Source of the DNA: an uncultured Bacteroides sp.
GTDB taxonomy: Bacteria > Bacteroidota > Bacteroidia > Bacteroidales > Bacteroidaceae
Assembly: GCF_902491285.1 (NCBI RefSeq)
Contig: NZ_CABUHK010000003.1
Span: 80,152-144,151 of the forward strand
Direction: 5' to 3'
Length of the DNA stretch: 64,000 nucleotides
Of the stretch, positions 50,643-60,853 are shown in pieces. The notes beneath the pieces are model-generated. The model did no database searches and was not told the origin of the DNA. It worked only from the letters and a program-made list of their open reading frames with translations. Positions within the stretch are counted from its first letter, which is position 1. Every line of letters starts with the position of its first letter. Both the position numbers and the translations under genes were made by a program.

Positions 50643-52535
50643 ATGAGAAAGTGGCGTATTGAAGATTCTGAGGAGCTCTACAACATCACAGGTTGGGGAA
50701 CCTCGTACTTTAGTATTAATGACAAAGGTCATGTTGTTGTTACACCGCGTAAGGATGGAGTGGCTGTCGACTTGAAAGAACTGGTCGATGAGTTACAACT
50801 GCGGGATGTGGCATCTCCCATGCTGTTGCGTTTTCCGGATATTCTGGACAACCGTATCGAAAAGATGTCGTCCTGTTTCAAGCAGGCGGCGGAAGAATAC
50901 GGGTATAAAGCCCAGAATTTTATTATCTATCCGATTAAAGTCAATCAGATGCGCCCCGTGGTGGAAGAGATTATCAGTCATGGAAAGAAGTTCAATCTCG
51001 GACTTGAGGCCGGTTCCAAACCGGAACTTCATGCGGTGATTGCTGTCAATACGGACTCTGACTCATTGATTGTCTGCAACGGTTATAAGGACGAAAGTTA
51101 TATTGAACTGGCTTTGCTTGCGCAGAAGATGGGCAAGCGTATCTTCCTCGTTGTGGAGAAGATGAACGAGTTGAAGCTGATTGCCAAGATGGCGAAGCAA
51201 CTCAATGTGCAGCCCAATATCGGTATCCGCATCAAACTGGCTTCTTCCGGCAGTGGTAAGTGGGAGGAATCGGGCGGTGATGCCAGCAAATTCGGCCTGA
51301 CTTCCAGTGAGCTTCTCGAAGCACTCGATTTTCTTGAAAGCAAAGGAATGAAGGAGTGCCTGAAGCTGATTCATTTCCATATCGGTAGTCAGGTGACGAA
51401 GATCCGCCGTATCAAGACGGCTTTGCGTGAAGCGTCACAGTTCTATGTGCAGCTTCATTCGATGGGGTTCAACGTGGAGTTTGTGGATATTGGCGGCGGA
51501 TTGGGGGTTGATTACGACGGTACCCGTTCGTCAAACAGTGAGGGCAGCGTGAATTATTCCATCCAGGAGTATGTGAACGACTCAATCTCTACTTTGGTGG
51601 ACGTGAGTGATAAGAACGGCATCCCGCATCCGAATATCATTACGGAAAGTGGACGAGCATTGACAGCACATCACTCGGTGCTTATCTTTGAGGTGCTCGA
51701 AACGGCTACTTTGCCGGAATGGGATGACGAAGAGGAAATTGCTCCTGACGCGCACGAACTGGTGCAGGAACTATATGGTATATGGGATTCGCTGAATCAG
51801 AACAAGATGTTGGAAGCATGGCACGATGCCCAGCAGATTAGGGAAGAAGCGTTGGATTTGTTCAGCCACGGAATTGTGGATTTGAAAACCCGTGCGCAAA
51901 TCGAGCGTCTGTACTGGTCTATCACGCGTGAGATTAATCAGATTGCCGGTGGTTTGAAACATGCGCCTGATGAATTTCGTGGATTGTCCAAATTGTTGGC
52001 AGACAAGTATTTCTGCAATTTCTCGCTGTTCCAGTCTCTTCCAGACTCTTGGGCGATTGACCAGATTTTCCCGATTATGCCTATTCAGCGGTTGGATGAA
52101 AAACCGGAACGCTCGGCTACCTTGCAGGATATTACGTGCGACTCGGACGGTAAGATTGCAAACTTTATCTCTACACGCAATGTGGCTCATTACCTGCCTG
52201 TGCACAGTCTGAAGAAAACAGAGCCTTATTATTTAGCTGTTTTCCTGGTGGGGGCTTATCAGGAGATTCTGGGAGATATGCATAATCTGTTCGGTGATAC
52301 GAATGCCGTGCATGTTTCTGTGAATGAGAAAGGATATAATATAGAACAGATTATTGACGGAGAAACGGTGGCGGAAGTATTGGACTATGTACAGTATAAT
52401 CCGAAGAAGCTGGTGCGTACGCTCGAAACTTGGGTTACGAAATCAGTGAAAGAAGGTAAGATTTCCCTGGAAGAAGGGAAAGAGTTCCTTTCCAACTATC
52501 GTTCGGGACTTTACGGATATACGTACTTAGAATAA
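50643..52535 (+). CDS. speA: Biosynthetic arginine decarboxylase
   Basis: PLP enzyme making agmatine from arginine, first step to putrescine/spermidine. Fold III type: the PLP Lys lies in FIIYPIKVNQMRPVV, a glycine-rich GGGLGVDYDG loop binds phosphate, and HFHIGSQ and ESGRALTAHHSVL are conserved. Start at ATG 50643 gives 630 aa, the family length; the frame extends upstream only through the promoter. Followed 57 bp later by argB. Confidence 0.95.
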   Translation: MRKWRIEDSEELYNITGWGTSYFSINDKGHVVVTPRKDGVAVDLKELVDELQLRDVASPMLLRFPDILDNRIEKMSSCFKQAAEEYGYKAQNFIIYPIKVNQMRPVVEEIISHGKKFNLGLEAGSKPELHAVIAVNTDSDSLIVCNGYKDESYIELALLAQKMGKRIFLVVEKMNELKLIAKMAKQLNVQPNIGIRIKLASSGSGKWEESGGDASKFGLTSSELLEALDFLESKGMKECLKLIHFHIGSQVTKIRRIKTALREASQFYVQLHSMGFNVEFVDIGGGLGVDYDGTRSSNSEGSVNYSIQEYVNDSISTLVDVSDKNGIPHPNIITESGRALTAHHSVLIFEVLETATLPEWDDEEEIAPDAHELVQELYGIWDSLNQNKMLEAWHDAQQIREEALDLFSHGIVDLKTRAQIERLYWSITREINQIAGGLKHAPDEFRGLSKLLADKYFCNFSLFQSLPDSWAIDQIFPIMPIQRLDEKPERSATLQDITCDSDGKIANFISTRNVAHYLPVHSLKKTEPYYLAVFLVGAYQEILGDMHNLFGDTNAVHVSVNEKGYNIEQIIDGETVAEVLDYVQYNPKKLVRTLETWVTKSVKEGKISLEEGKEFLSNYRSGLYGYTYLE

Positions 52536-52592
52536 CCCGGCAAGGCGCCGGAACCGGATTCTTCATTCGGTGAACTTATTAGAAATTAATAA

Positions 52593-53366
52593 ATGAGAGA
52601 AAAACTAACAGTTATTAAGGTGGGTGGCAAAATCGTAGAAGAGGACGCCACCCTTCGTCAGTTGTTAAACGACTTTGCCGCTATCAACGGCCATAAGGTG
52701 CTGGTTCACGGTGGCGGCCGTTCGGCTACAAAGATTGCCGCGCAACTGGGAATAGAAAGTAAAATGGTAAATGGCCGCCGTATTACTGATGCGGAGACGC
52801 TGAAAGTGGTGACGATGGTATATGGCGGTCTGGTGAATAAGAGTGTCGTTGCCGGGCTGCAGGCTCGTGGAGTCAATGCGCTGGGGCTGACCGGAGCGGA
52901 TATGAATGTAATCCGTTCGGTGAAACGTCCGGTGAAAGACGTGGATTACGGTTTTGTCGGTGATGTGGAAAAGGTGGATGCTACTTTGTTGTCGGACTTG
53001 ATACACAAAGGAGTCGTTCCGGTGATGGCGCCGCTGACACATGACGGACAAGGCAATATGCTGAATACCAATGCGGATACCATTGCCGGAGAGACGGCGA
53101 AGGCTCTATCGGCTCTGTTTGACGTAACGTTGGTCTATTGCTTCGAGAAGAAAGGCGTGTTGCGTGACGAGAATGATGATGATAGCGTGATTCCTCAGAT
53201 TACCCGTGCGGAATTCGAACAATACATAGCTGACGGCGTTATTCAAGGTGGCATGATTCCTAAACTGGAGAACTCTTTTGATGCAATAAATGCGGGAGTG
53301 TCCGAAGTGATAATTACCTTAGCATCAGCGATTAACGGTAACGGTGGAACAAGAATAAAAAAATAA
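52593..53366 (+). CDS. argB: Acetylglutamate kinase
   Basis: Second step of arginine synthesis, phosphorylating N-acetylglutamate (or N-succinylglutamate, which Bacteroides species are known to use). Motifs: VIKVGGKIVEE (residues 7-17), HGGGRSATKIA, GRRITDAETL, and a C-terminal GGMIPKLEN. 257 aa. Located with speA, linking arginine supply and use. Confidence 0.95.
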   Translation: MREKLTVIKVGGKIVEEDATLRQLLNDFAAINGHKVLVHGGGRSATKIAAQLGIESKMVNGRRITDAETLKVVTMVYGGLVNKSVVAGLQARGVNALGLTGADMNVIRSVKRPVKDVDYGFVGDVEKVDATLLSDLIHKGVVPVMAPLTHDGQGNMLNTNADTIAGETAKALSALFDVTLVYCFEKKGVLRDENDDDSVIPQITRAEFEQYIADGVIQGGMIPKLENSFDAINAGVSEVIITLASAINGNGGTRIKK

Positions 53367-53427
53367 TTCAAAAAAAAGTAGTGGGCGACTGTAACTTTTC
53401 ATATCCTAGCCCGTCATTATTATAGAG

Positions 53428-53937
53428 ATGCAAGAAATCAGCTTCCGAAACGATATTTTGCCGTTGAAGGACAAACTCTTTCGATTGGCGCTCAGAATCA
53501 CCCTGGATAGGGCAGAAGCCGAGGATGTCGTTCAGGACACCATGATAAGAGTGTGGAGCAAGCGGGATGAGTGGTCGCAATTTGAATCGGTTGAAGCCTA
53601 TTGCCTGATAGTGGCAAAGAACCTTGCGATAGACCGGAGTCAGAAGAAAGAGGCTCAAAACGTGGAACTCACCCCCGAAATGGAGGAAGAACCTGATGCA
53701 AACAGTCCGTACGATCGGATGATTCATGATGAAAAAATGAACATCATCAATAGGTTGGTCAACGAACTTCCCGAAAAACAGCGGCTTATCATGCAACTGA
53801 GGGACATTGAAGGTGAAAGCTATAAAAAAATTGCAACCCTGCTGAATCTGACAGAGGAACAAGTCAAAGTGAATCTCTTCAGAGCCAGGCAAAAGGTAAA
53901 ACAAAGGTATTTAGAAATTGACGAATATGGATTATAA
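53428..53937 (+). CDS. ECF-type RNA polymerase sigma factor
   Basis: 169 aa with sigma region 2 (ALRITLDRAEAEDVVQDTMIRVWSK) and region 4 (LPEKQRLIMQLRDIEGESYKKIATLLNLTEEQVKVNLFRARQKVKQ). The stop overlaps the next gene by 11 bases, so the two are co-translated. That partner has one membrane helix and could be its anti-sigma factor. Target promoters unknown. Confidence 0.93.
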   Translation: MQEISFRNDILPLKDKLFRLALRITLDRAEAEDVVQDTMIRVWSKRDEWSQFESVEAYCLIVAKNLAIDRSQKKEAQNVELTPEMEEEPDANSPYDRMIHDEKMNIINRLVNELPEKQRLIMQLRDIEGESYKKIATLLNLTEEQVKVNLFRARQKVKQRYLEIDEYGL

Positions 53938-54406
53938 GGATATAGAACAGCTCCTGGAGCGATACTGGCAATGCGAAACTTCTGTCGAGGAGGAAGCGGT
54001 ATTGCGCAACTTCTTCTCGAAAGAAGACGTACCGGCTCATTTGCTCCGCTATAAGAACTTGTTTGTTTATCAGCAGGTTCAGCAGGAAGTAGGGCTGGGC
54101 GAAGACTTTGACGCTCGTATTCTGGCAGAGGTGGAGCCTGTGGTCGTAAAAGCAAAACGCTTGACACTGACCGGCCGTTTTATCCCTCTGTTTAAGGCCG
54201 CTGCCGTAATTGCAATCATCCTTTCACTGGGGAATGTGGCACAACATTCTTTCTCCGGTGATGACGGAAGTATATTGGCAACGGATACCATTGGTAAACA
54301 AGTAACAGCACCGTCGGTCGCCATCTCGAATGATGTGAAAGCCGACCAGGTTCTCGCTGACAGTCTGGCGAGGATTAATCACAAGGTGCAGGTTATGAAC
54401 GAATAG
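53927..54406 (+). CDS. Single-span membrane protein, possible anti-sigma partner
   Basis: 159 aa from ATG 53927 (a TTG at 53918 is less likely). The N-terminal half is acidic and helical (DYKDIEQLLERYWQCETSVEEEAVLRNFF), like the cytosolic sigma-binding part of anti-sigma factors. A hydrophobic helix at about residues 86-106 (FIPLFKAAAVIAIILSLG) and a short outer tail follow. Overlap with the sigma gene is the main reason for the suggested role; no FecR or zinc-anti-sigma signature is seen. Confidence 0.7.
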   Translation: MDYKDIEQLLERYWQCETSVEEEAVLRNFFSKEDVPAHLLRYKNLFVYQQVQQEVGLGEDFDARILAEVEPVVVKAKRLTLTGRFIPLFKAAAVIAIILSLGNVAQHSFSGDDGSILATDTIGKQVTAPSVAISNDVKADQVLADSLARINHKVQVMNE

Positions 54407-54528
54407 ACATTTTCATTTGCTTTAAACATATAATATAGTTAGTGTGCTTAATTAAAACAACAACGAAAGCGAAACTGTGAAGTTTTCAATTCTCTCAAAT
54501 TTTTAGATAAAAACTAACTAAATAAATG

Positions 54529-54557
54529 GGCTACCGCGTGATGCAGTAGCCCTTTTA
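54529..54557 (+). terminator. Rho-independent terminator GGGCTAC/GTAGCCC
   Basis: A perfect 7-bp GC-rich stem GGGCTAC...GTAGCCC with an 11-base loop followed by TTTT and another T run. Ends the sigma factor transcript. Confidence 0.85.
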
Positions 54558-54724
54558 TGTTTTTCGGGGTTTTGGGCTTAACAAATCAATCCTTGCTTAA
54601 ATTTGAATTATCATTCAATTGTGATGCAACACTTAGCATAAATGTATAATAATGGTGTAACGTGCATTATTGATTCATTGATTAATATAAAATGGTATAT
54701 CGCTAAATAATTAACATACATTCT

Positions 54725-54755
54725 ATTGCGTATTTACATATATTATATATATTTG
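54725..54755 (+). promoter_or_regulatory. Promoter of the PUL (susC)
   Basis: ATTG (54725-54728), 19 bp, TATATTTG (54748-54755). Predicted RNA start near 54762, giving a leader of about 167 bases. Confidence 0.65.
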
Positions 54756-54783
54756 TACCGTTAACCCACAAACTCATACCAAA

Positions 54784-54855
54784 ATGGAAACAAACAATTA
54801 TTATGTAGTTATTCTTGATGACTTGAAATTCTGCAATTCTTTATCTGAAACATAA
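54784..54855 (+). CDS. Possible 23-codon leader peptide in the susC 5' UTR
   Basis: METNNYYVVILDDLKFC... from ATG 54784 to TAA 54853-54855, entirely inside the predicted susC leader, 73 bp before the susC ATG. No similarity recognised. It may be chance, but its place in the transcript invites a role in translation or attenuation. Confidence 0.3.
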   Translation: METNNYYVVILDDLKFCNSLSET

Positions 54856-54928
54856 TTCGCAATTACACGTGTAAATATTGATATCTCTTAGTCGTTAAAA
54901 CACTTTTTAATTTTAAATTTAATATTGA

Positions 54929-57900
54929 ATGAAAACAAATCTGAATCGCAAAGGTCTCTGTCTGCTTTTTAGCTTGTTGTTACTTGCAAGTGGTGGGAGT
55001 GCATATGCATTTGATTCTCATCCCGTCAGTCAAGTACAAGACAATGTAATCAGTGTTTCCGGTACTGTAAAAGATACCAAGGGAGAGCCGCTGATTGGTG
55101 TAAGTGTGCTGGTGAAAGGCACTACTAATGGCACCGTAACTGACCTGGAAGGAAACTTCTCCTTAAAAGTTTCTGTTGGTGATATCCTTGAATTCTCGTA
55201 TATTGGTTATGCAAGTCAGTCAGTAACAGTGGCAAACTCTAAACTCCTGAACATTGTTTTGGGTGAAGATACACAGACGCTGAATGAAGTTGTTGTTACA
55301 GCATTGGGTATCAAACGTGCAGAGAAAGCGCTGAGTTACAATGTACAGCAAATAAAATCAGATGAGCTGGTACGTACAAAAGACGCTAACTTTGTTAACT
55401 CACTTAACGGTAAAATTGCCGGTGTTACCATAAATAAAAGTGCCAGTGGTGCTGGAGGTTCTGCACGTGTTATAATGCGTGGTGCCAAGTCAATTGAAGG
55501 TGACAACGGTGCGCTGTATGTAGTAGATGGTATTCCTTTGTTCAATACGACTCTGGGGTCTGGTAGTGATGTTCTGGGTGAAGGAAGAGCTACGACTGAA
55601 GGTATTGCTGACTTTAATCCGGAAGATATAGAAAGTATATCTGTATTGAGTGGCCCGTCAGCAGCTGCATTGTATGGTAGTAGTGCAGCAAACGGAGTTA
55701 TCTTAATTAATACGAAAAAAGGGAAAGAAGGGAAATTATCCATTTCGTTCTCTTCTTCTACAGAGTTCAGTAAAGCGTATATGACTCCTGAGTTTCAGAC
55801 TACTTACAGAAACAAAGATGGCATATACGAAAGCTGGGGTGACCAGATGACCACCCCAACTTCATACGATCCTAAGAATGACTTCTTCAATACCGGAACA
55901 AACCTTATCAATTCGTTGACTTTGACTACCGGCACTAAGCAAAACCAGACTTTTGCCTCCATCTCGTCAACTAATTCTAAAGGAATTGTACCTAATAATA
56001 CGTACGACCGTTTGAACTTTACCTTCCGCAATACGTCTACATTCCTCAATGACAAATTGCAAATGGATTTAGGAGCATCTTATGTGAAACAAAAAGACCA
56101 GAACATGGTTTCACAGGGACAATACTGGAATCCAATTATGGCGGCTTATTTGTTTCCTCGTGGTGAAAGTTGGGAGGGAATCAAGACATTTGAACGCGAA
56201 AATCCTGGTAGAAACATTTCAGAGCAGTATTGGCCGGTAAGTGAAAGTACTTATGCTTCACAAAATCCTTATTGGACAGCCTATCGAAATGTAGCCCCAA
56301 GTGAAAAGAGCCGTTACATGTTCAATGTTGGCTTGACATACAAGATTTTTGATTGGATAAACGTAGCAGCTCGCTACCGTATGGATGATTCATACATCGA
56401 CTTCGATCGGCAAATATATGCATCTTCTGATGACGTATTTACCGAAGGTTCTAAAAAGGGTTTGTATGAATACAACACCTACAAAGACCGTCAGGAGTAT
56501 GCAGATTTTATGGTAAACATTAGCAAGCAGATTAAAGACTTCAACCTCTCTGCCAACTTGGGGTATAGTTACTCTAATTATTGGGCAAAGTCAAGAGGTT
56601 ACAGAGGCCCGTTGTTGTTAGTGCCTAATATGTTTGCAGCCAGTAACATTGATTCTAGTAAGGGACGTGTGATAGAGAAGGAAGGCGATAGCCGTGTTCG
56701 TAATAATGCCATCTTTGCCAATGTGGAATTGGGATATAGGAGTATGTTATATCTGACATTGACCGGGCGTAATGATTGGAACTCCCGTTTGGTTAATACC
56801 AATGAAGAATCGTTCTTTTACCCTTCAGTTGGTTTGTCCGCTATTGTTAGTGAGATGGTTGAGCTGCCTAAATTCATATCTTATTTGAAAGTACGTGGTT
56901 CCTATACAGAAGTAGGAGCACCTATTTCCAGATCTGGGTTGACTCCGGGTACTGTCACCACTCCTATTACCGGAGGAGGCCTCATAGAAAATCAAATTTA
57001 TCCGTTTACAGATTTTAAAGCAGAACGTACTCGTTCTTATGAGTTTGGATTGAATTTCCGCCTGTGGAACAAGTTGAGTGCGGAAGTTACTTATTATAAA
57101 TCGAATACTTATAATCAGACTTTCCTCGGTGACCTACCCGAATATTCTGGTTACAAACAAATTTATCTGCAAGCCGGAAATGTAGAAAACCGTGGCTGGG
57201 AAGTCTCTTTGGGCTACAATGACAAATTCGGTGATTTCGGGATTTCTTCCAATCTGACATTCTCACGTAACGTCAATGAGATTAAGGAAATGGTAGAAAA
57301 CTACCGTACAGAGATTAGTCTGGAGCCTATCAATATTCCCGAAGTACGGAAAGAAAATGGACGCACACTATTGAAAGTAGGTGGTAGCATCCATGATATT
57401 TACGCAGACAGATTCTTAAAGAAAGACAGCCAGGGATTCGTAGATATTAAAGAAGATGGTGCGTATGGAATGGAGAACATAGAACCGGTATTCCTGGGTA
57501 AGACTACCCCCGATTTCAATATGGGATGGAACAACTCATTCTTTTATAAAGGCTTCGGACTAAGCTTTCTTATTAACGGGCGTTTCGGTGGTGTAGTAAC
57601 TTCATCTACAGAAGCTCTTCTCGATCGCTTTGGGGTATCAAAGGTATCAGGAGAGGCTCGCGATCAGAGTGGTGTATTGCTTCCAGGGCAAGGACGTGTG
57701 GATGCGGAAACATATTATAAGATGATTGGAACGGGTGAGTACAGCACTTCCGGTTATTATGTGTATAGTGCGACAAACATCCGCTTGCAAGAACTCACAT
57801 TGAGTTATATATTCCCCAACTCATGGTTCAAGAATGTATTGAGAGATGTTACTCTGTCGTTCACTGCCAACAATCCATGGATGCTCTACTGTAAAGCTCC

Positions 57901-58009
57901 TTTCGATCCGGAATTGACTCCATCTGTGGGAACTTACGGTCAAGGTAATGACTATTTCATGCAACCAAGTGTAAGAAGCTTCGGCTTTGGTATTAAAGTA
58001 AAATTATAA
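54929..58009 (+). CDS. SusC-like TonB-dependent outer-membrane transporter
   Basis: 1026 aa. Signal peptide (LCLLFSLLLLASGGSAYA), a carboxypeptidase-regulatory-like domain at about 40-115 (VSGTVKDTKGEPLIGVSVLVKGTTNGTVTDLEGNF), the box TLNEVVVTALG leading into the plug (ADGIPLF-type VVDGIPLF, IESISVLSGPSAAALYG), then a 22-strand barrel ending FGFGIKVKL. Imports oligosaccharides with its SusD partner 7 bp downstream. There is no STN signalling domain, so direct control of an ECF sigma factor by this receptor is unlikely. Confidence 0.95.
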   Translation: MKTNLNRKGLCLLFSLLLLASGGSAYAFDSHPVSQVQDNVISVSGTVKDTKGEPLIGVSVLVKGTTNGTVTDLEGNFSLKVSVGDILEFSYIGYASQSVTVANSKLLNIVLGEDTQTLNEVVVTALGIKRAEKALSYNVQQIKSDELVRTKDANFVNSLNGKIAGVTINKSASGAGGSARVIMRGAKSIEGDNGALYVVDGIPLFNTTLGSGSDVLGEGRATTEGIADFNPEDIESISVLSGPSAAALYGSSAANGVILINTKKGKEGKLSISFSSSTEFSKAYMTPEFQTTYRNKDGIYESWGDQMTTPTSYDPKNDFFNTGTNLINSLTLTTGTKQNQTFASISSTNSKGIVPNNTYDRLNFTFRNTSTFLNDKLQMDLGASYVKQKDQNMVSQGQYWNPIMAAYLFPRGESWEGIKTFERENPGRNISEQYWPVSESTYASQNPYWTAYRNVAPSEKSRYMFNVGLTYKIFDWINVAARYRMDDSYIDFDRQIYASSDDVFTEGSKKGLYEYNTYKDRQEYADFMVNISKQIKDFNLSANLGYSYSNYWAKSRGYRGPLLLVPNMFAASNIDSSKGRVIEKEGDSRVRNNAIFANVELGYRSMLYLTLTGRNDWNSRLVNTNEESFFYPSVGLSAIVSEMVELPKFISYLKVRGSYTEVGAPISRSGLTPGTVTTPITGGGLIENQIYPFTDFKAERTRSYEFGLNFRLWNKLSAEVTYYKSNTYNQTFLGDLPEYSGYKQIYLQAGNVENRGWEVSLGYNDKFGDFGISSNLTFSRNVNEIKEMVENYRTEISLEPINIPEVRKENGRTLLKVGGSIHDIYADRFLKKDSQGFVDIKEDGAYGMENIEPVFLGKTTPDFNMGWNNSFFYKGFGLSFLINGRFGGVVTSSTEALLDRFGVSKVSGEARDQSGVLLPGQGRVDAETYYKMIGTGEYSTSGYYVYSATNIRLQELTLSYIFPNSWFKNVLRDVTLSFTANNPWMLYCKAPFDPELTPSVGTYGQGNDYFMQPSVRSFGFGIKVKL

Positions 58010-58016
58010 TGCAACC

Positions 58017-59633
58017 ATGAAAAAGATAAATCAATATAAGCTACTGATGTTTTTGGGCATATTGCCATTACTGACATCTTGTGATTACGAAAAAATAAAC
58101 ACCAACCCGTATGAAGTGACCGATGATATGTCTAAGCGAGACGGTATTGCTGTGGGAGGTTCTATTACAGGGCTAGCCAGACAAGTCTTTCCGGTGGGAA
58201 CTGTGGCAAACAGTACAGACATATATAATGAGTATCAAATAGCATTCAATCTGTCTGCCGATATGTGGAGCGGATACTTCAGCCAAAATAAAACTTGGGA
58301 CGGTGGTAACGACCACAGTTCTTTTTATCTGAAAGATGATTGGATTGCGGCTACATATACAAGTACCTATACCAAAGCATTTTCTCCATGGAGAAAAATA
58401 AAACTAAATACCGAGAAGACTGGGGCTACGGAAATGTTTGCATTGGCGCAGATTTTGAAGATTTCATGCTGGTATAAAACTCTTGAAAGTTTTGGTCCCA
58501 TCCCTTATAAGCATGCGGGAGAAGCCGCTTTAGTGATTCCGTTTGACACTGAAGAAGAGGTGTATGATGCCATATTTGCGGATTTACAGGAGGCTATAAC
58601 TAATCTGACTCCCCTGGCAGAAGCCGGAGGTAAAATAGCTGAAGATTTCGACCCTGTATATGCGGGAAGTGTGAATAAATGGGTGAAATACGCTAACTCG
58701 TTGATGTTACGTTTAGCCATACGCTTAAAATATTGTGCTCCGGATAAGGCCAAGCAATGGGCGAAAGTTGCGTTGGAACATAGTGTAGGCGTAATGACTG
58801 CTAAAGAAGACGAAGCACAACTCAGCGTTGGTGCAGGATATACATTTGAGAATAATATCAATTATTTGGCTGCCAATTATGGCAACTGTCGCATGAGTAC
58901 ATCACTGTATGCATATTTGAACGGGTATAAAGATCCTCGCCTGGGCAAATATTATGCAACTTCCACAAGCAAGTATGCGCTCACGGCTTTTGATAGTCAG
59001 AAGTATGCGCCGGTTCCTACCGGAAATACCAAAGAGGCTGGAACTTATCAGGACTATTCTCTGCCGAACTTTACCAATAGGACACCGACTTATTGGATGC
59101 GTGCATCAGAAATGTATTTCTTGAAAGCTGAAGCGGCATTGGAATGGCCGGGAGAAGGTTTTGGTGATGCAGAAACACTGTATAAGCAAGGAATCCAGAT
59201 GTCATTTGAGGAAAATGATCTTGCTACAAACGTGGATACCTACATTGCTTCGGCAGGTGTACCTGTGGCAATATCGATTTCATCACCGGCGGATAATACA
59301 TATACACGTCCTGCACCGACTGAGGCTACTCCTAAGTTTACAGGAACTAAAGAAGAAAAGTTGGAAAAAATCATGATTCAAAAATGGATTGCCCTCTTCC
59401 CTAACGGACAAGAAGCTTGGACGGAATGGAGGAGAACGGGATATCCAAAGTTAAATACGGTGCAAGTCAACAATGGAAATGATATTAGTGATATAAAGGG
59501 AATCCGGCGGATGGTTTATCCGAGAAGTTTCTCTCAGTCCAAAGAAGACAGAGCTAATTATCAAGATGCTGTAAGCAAATTGGGAGCAGGTGGAGATAAA
59601 GCAACTACGGACTTATGGTGGGTTCGCAAATAA
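58017..59633 (+). CDS. SusD-like surface glycan-binding lipoprotein
   Basis: 538 aa. Lipoprotein signal with LPLLTSC, Cys22 acylated, followed by the SusD start DYEKINTNPYEVT. TPR-like helical core (YFLKAEAALEWPGEGFGDAETLYKQGIQMSF) and the C-terminal block KIMIQKWIALFPNGQEAWTEWRRTGYP typical of the SusD/RagB family. Caps the SusC barrel and binds the incoming glycan. Confidence 0.95.
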   Translation: MKKINQYKLLMFLGILPLLTSCDYEKINTNPYEVTDDMSKRDGIAVGGSITGLARQVFPVGTVANSTDIYNEYQIAFNLSADMWSGYFSQNKTWDGGNDHSSFYLKDDWIAATYTSTYTKAFSPWRKIKLNTEKTGATEMFALAQILKISCWYKTLESFGPIPYKHAGEAALVIPFDTEEEVYDAIFADLQEAITNLTPLAEAGGKIAEDFDPVYAGSVNKWVKYANSLMLRLAIRLKYCAPDKAKQWAKVALEHSVGVMTAKEDEAQLSVGAGYTFENNINYLAANYGNCRMSTSLYAYLNGYKDPRLGKYYATSTSKYALTAFDSQKYAPVPTGNTKEAGTYQDYSLPNFTNRTPTYWMRASEMYFLKAEAALEWPGEGFGDAETLYKQGIQMSFEENDLATNVDTYIASAGVPVAISISSPADNTYTRPAPTEATPKFTGTKEEKLEKIMIQKWIALFPNGQEAWTEWRRTGYPKLNTVQVNNGNDISDIKGIRRMVYPRSFSQSKEDRANYQDAVSKLGAGGDKATTDLWWVRK

Positions 59634-59656
59634 CAAACTTATTGAATATTCATATT

Positions 59657-60811
59657 ATGAAAGTATTGAAGAGACTCTTATATATGATTCCTCTTGTGGG
59701 AATGATATTCACATCATGTACGGATGTGGAAAGATTGGATTTTGAACACATCGGCGGTTACAACACGATGAATAATGGAGAAAGCGAAGCATATTATGCT
59801 AATCTGCGTGCATACAAAGAAACTGCAAATGACTACAATCGTCCTGTAGCTTTTGGCTGGTTCTCTAACTGGGCGCCGGCGGGAGTTATAAGAAAGGGCT
59901 ATTTAAGTTCTGTGCCCGACAGTATGGATATTGTATCCATGTGGAGTGGTGCTCCGGGAAGATACGAAATAACAGAAGCGCAAAAGGAGGACAAAGAGTT
60001 TGTGCAGAAAGTGAAAGGTATCAAGTTGCTGGAAGTAAGTTTGCTCTCTCATTTGGGAAAAGGAAGAACTCCCGAACGGATTTATGAAGAGGTAGAGAAA
60101 CAGGCCGAAGAAGAAGGATGGTCTGCCGACCAACTGAAAGAAGCAAAAAAGAAAATACGCTGGGAGTTTTGGGGGTACACGTCTGGTGACCCTACAGCCG
60201 ATGATATGAAAGAGGCTCTGATTAGATTTGCTAAAGCTCTTTGTGATTCTTTGGTTGTAAACGATTGGGATGGCTTCGATATCGATTGGGAACCGATTGG
60301 TGGTTTTAATGACAAAGATGGGACATTGACATATTCATATCTTGATCGAGAGACATACAGAACTATATATCCCAATATAATGTTTCTAGTAAAAGAAATG
60401 GGTAAATACATTGGCCCCAAAAGTGATCCGGAAGGGAAAGGACACAAATTGCTCGTCATTGACGGGTATATAAGTGATTTCGATGCAGAAATAGACGAAT
60501 ACGTGGACTATTGGATTACACAGTCTTATAGTCACAGTTCGCCTGATCAAACTCCTCTAAGTAAAAACTATAAAAAGCTGATCATCACGGAAAACTTTGA
60601 ATCTTCAGCTTCAGACGGCGGGCAGTTATTGGGTCAAGCTAGATGGATGCCTCAAGAAGGATATAAAGGTGGTGTAGGTGCATATCGTTTTGACAACGAC
60701 TATGGCAACAACCCTGACTATAAATGGATGCGCCAAGCTATACAAATTAATCAACAGGTATTTAACGAATGGAAAGATAGCCAAAAGACTGTCAAACCTG
60801 AAGAAAAATAA
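59657..60811 (+). CDS. GH18 family surface glycosidase (endo-beta-N-acetylglucosaminidase type)
   Basis: 384 aa. Lipobox MIFTSC with Cys21; GH18 barrel with the complete catalytic motif DGFDIDWE at 205-212 (acid Glu212), so it should be active. YWITQSYSHSS and GGVGAYRFDNDYG are later barrel motifs. Homologous PULs cut host or dietary N-glycans between the two core GlcNAc residues (EndoF/EndoBT type), and that is the likeliest activity; chitinase-like activity is the alternative. Start moved to ATG 59657, which gives a normal signal peptide. Confidence 0.88.
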   Translation: MKVLKRLLYMIPLVGMIFTSCTDVERLDFEHIGGYNTMNNGESEAYYANLRAYKETANDYNRPVAFGWFSNWAPAGVIRKGYLSSVPDSMDIVSMWSGAPGRYEITEAQKEDKEFVQKVKGIKLLEVSLLSHLGKGRTPERIYEEVEKQAEEEGWSADQLKEAKKKIRWEFWGYTSGDPTADDMKEALIRFAKALCDSLVVNDWDGFDIDWEPIGGFNDKDGTLTYSYLDRETYRTIYPNIMFLVKEMGKYIGPKSDPEGKGHKLLVIDGYISDFDAEIDEYVDYWITQSYSHSSPDQTPLSKNYKKLIITENFESSASDGGQLLGQARWMPQEGYKGGVGAYRFDNDYGNNPDYKWMRQAIQINQQVFNEWKDSQKTVKPEEK

Positions 60812-60853
60812 TTTTCGGAATCTAATAACAAGATATAAAGAAATTATACCGAT

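Larger units (their letters stand above)
54407..54928. other. Intergenic region before the PUL
   Basis: Contains a strong terminator (54529-54557), an AT-rich stretch, the susC promoter (54725-54755) and a long susC leader with a 23-codon open frame (54784-54855). Between 54407 and 54525 I see no gene; the terminator lies 120 bp past the preceding stop, leaving room for a long 3' UTR or a small RNA. Confidence 0.6.
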
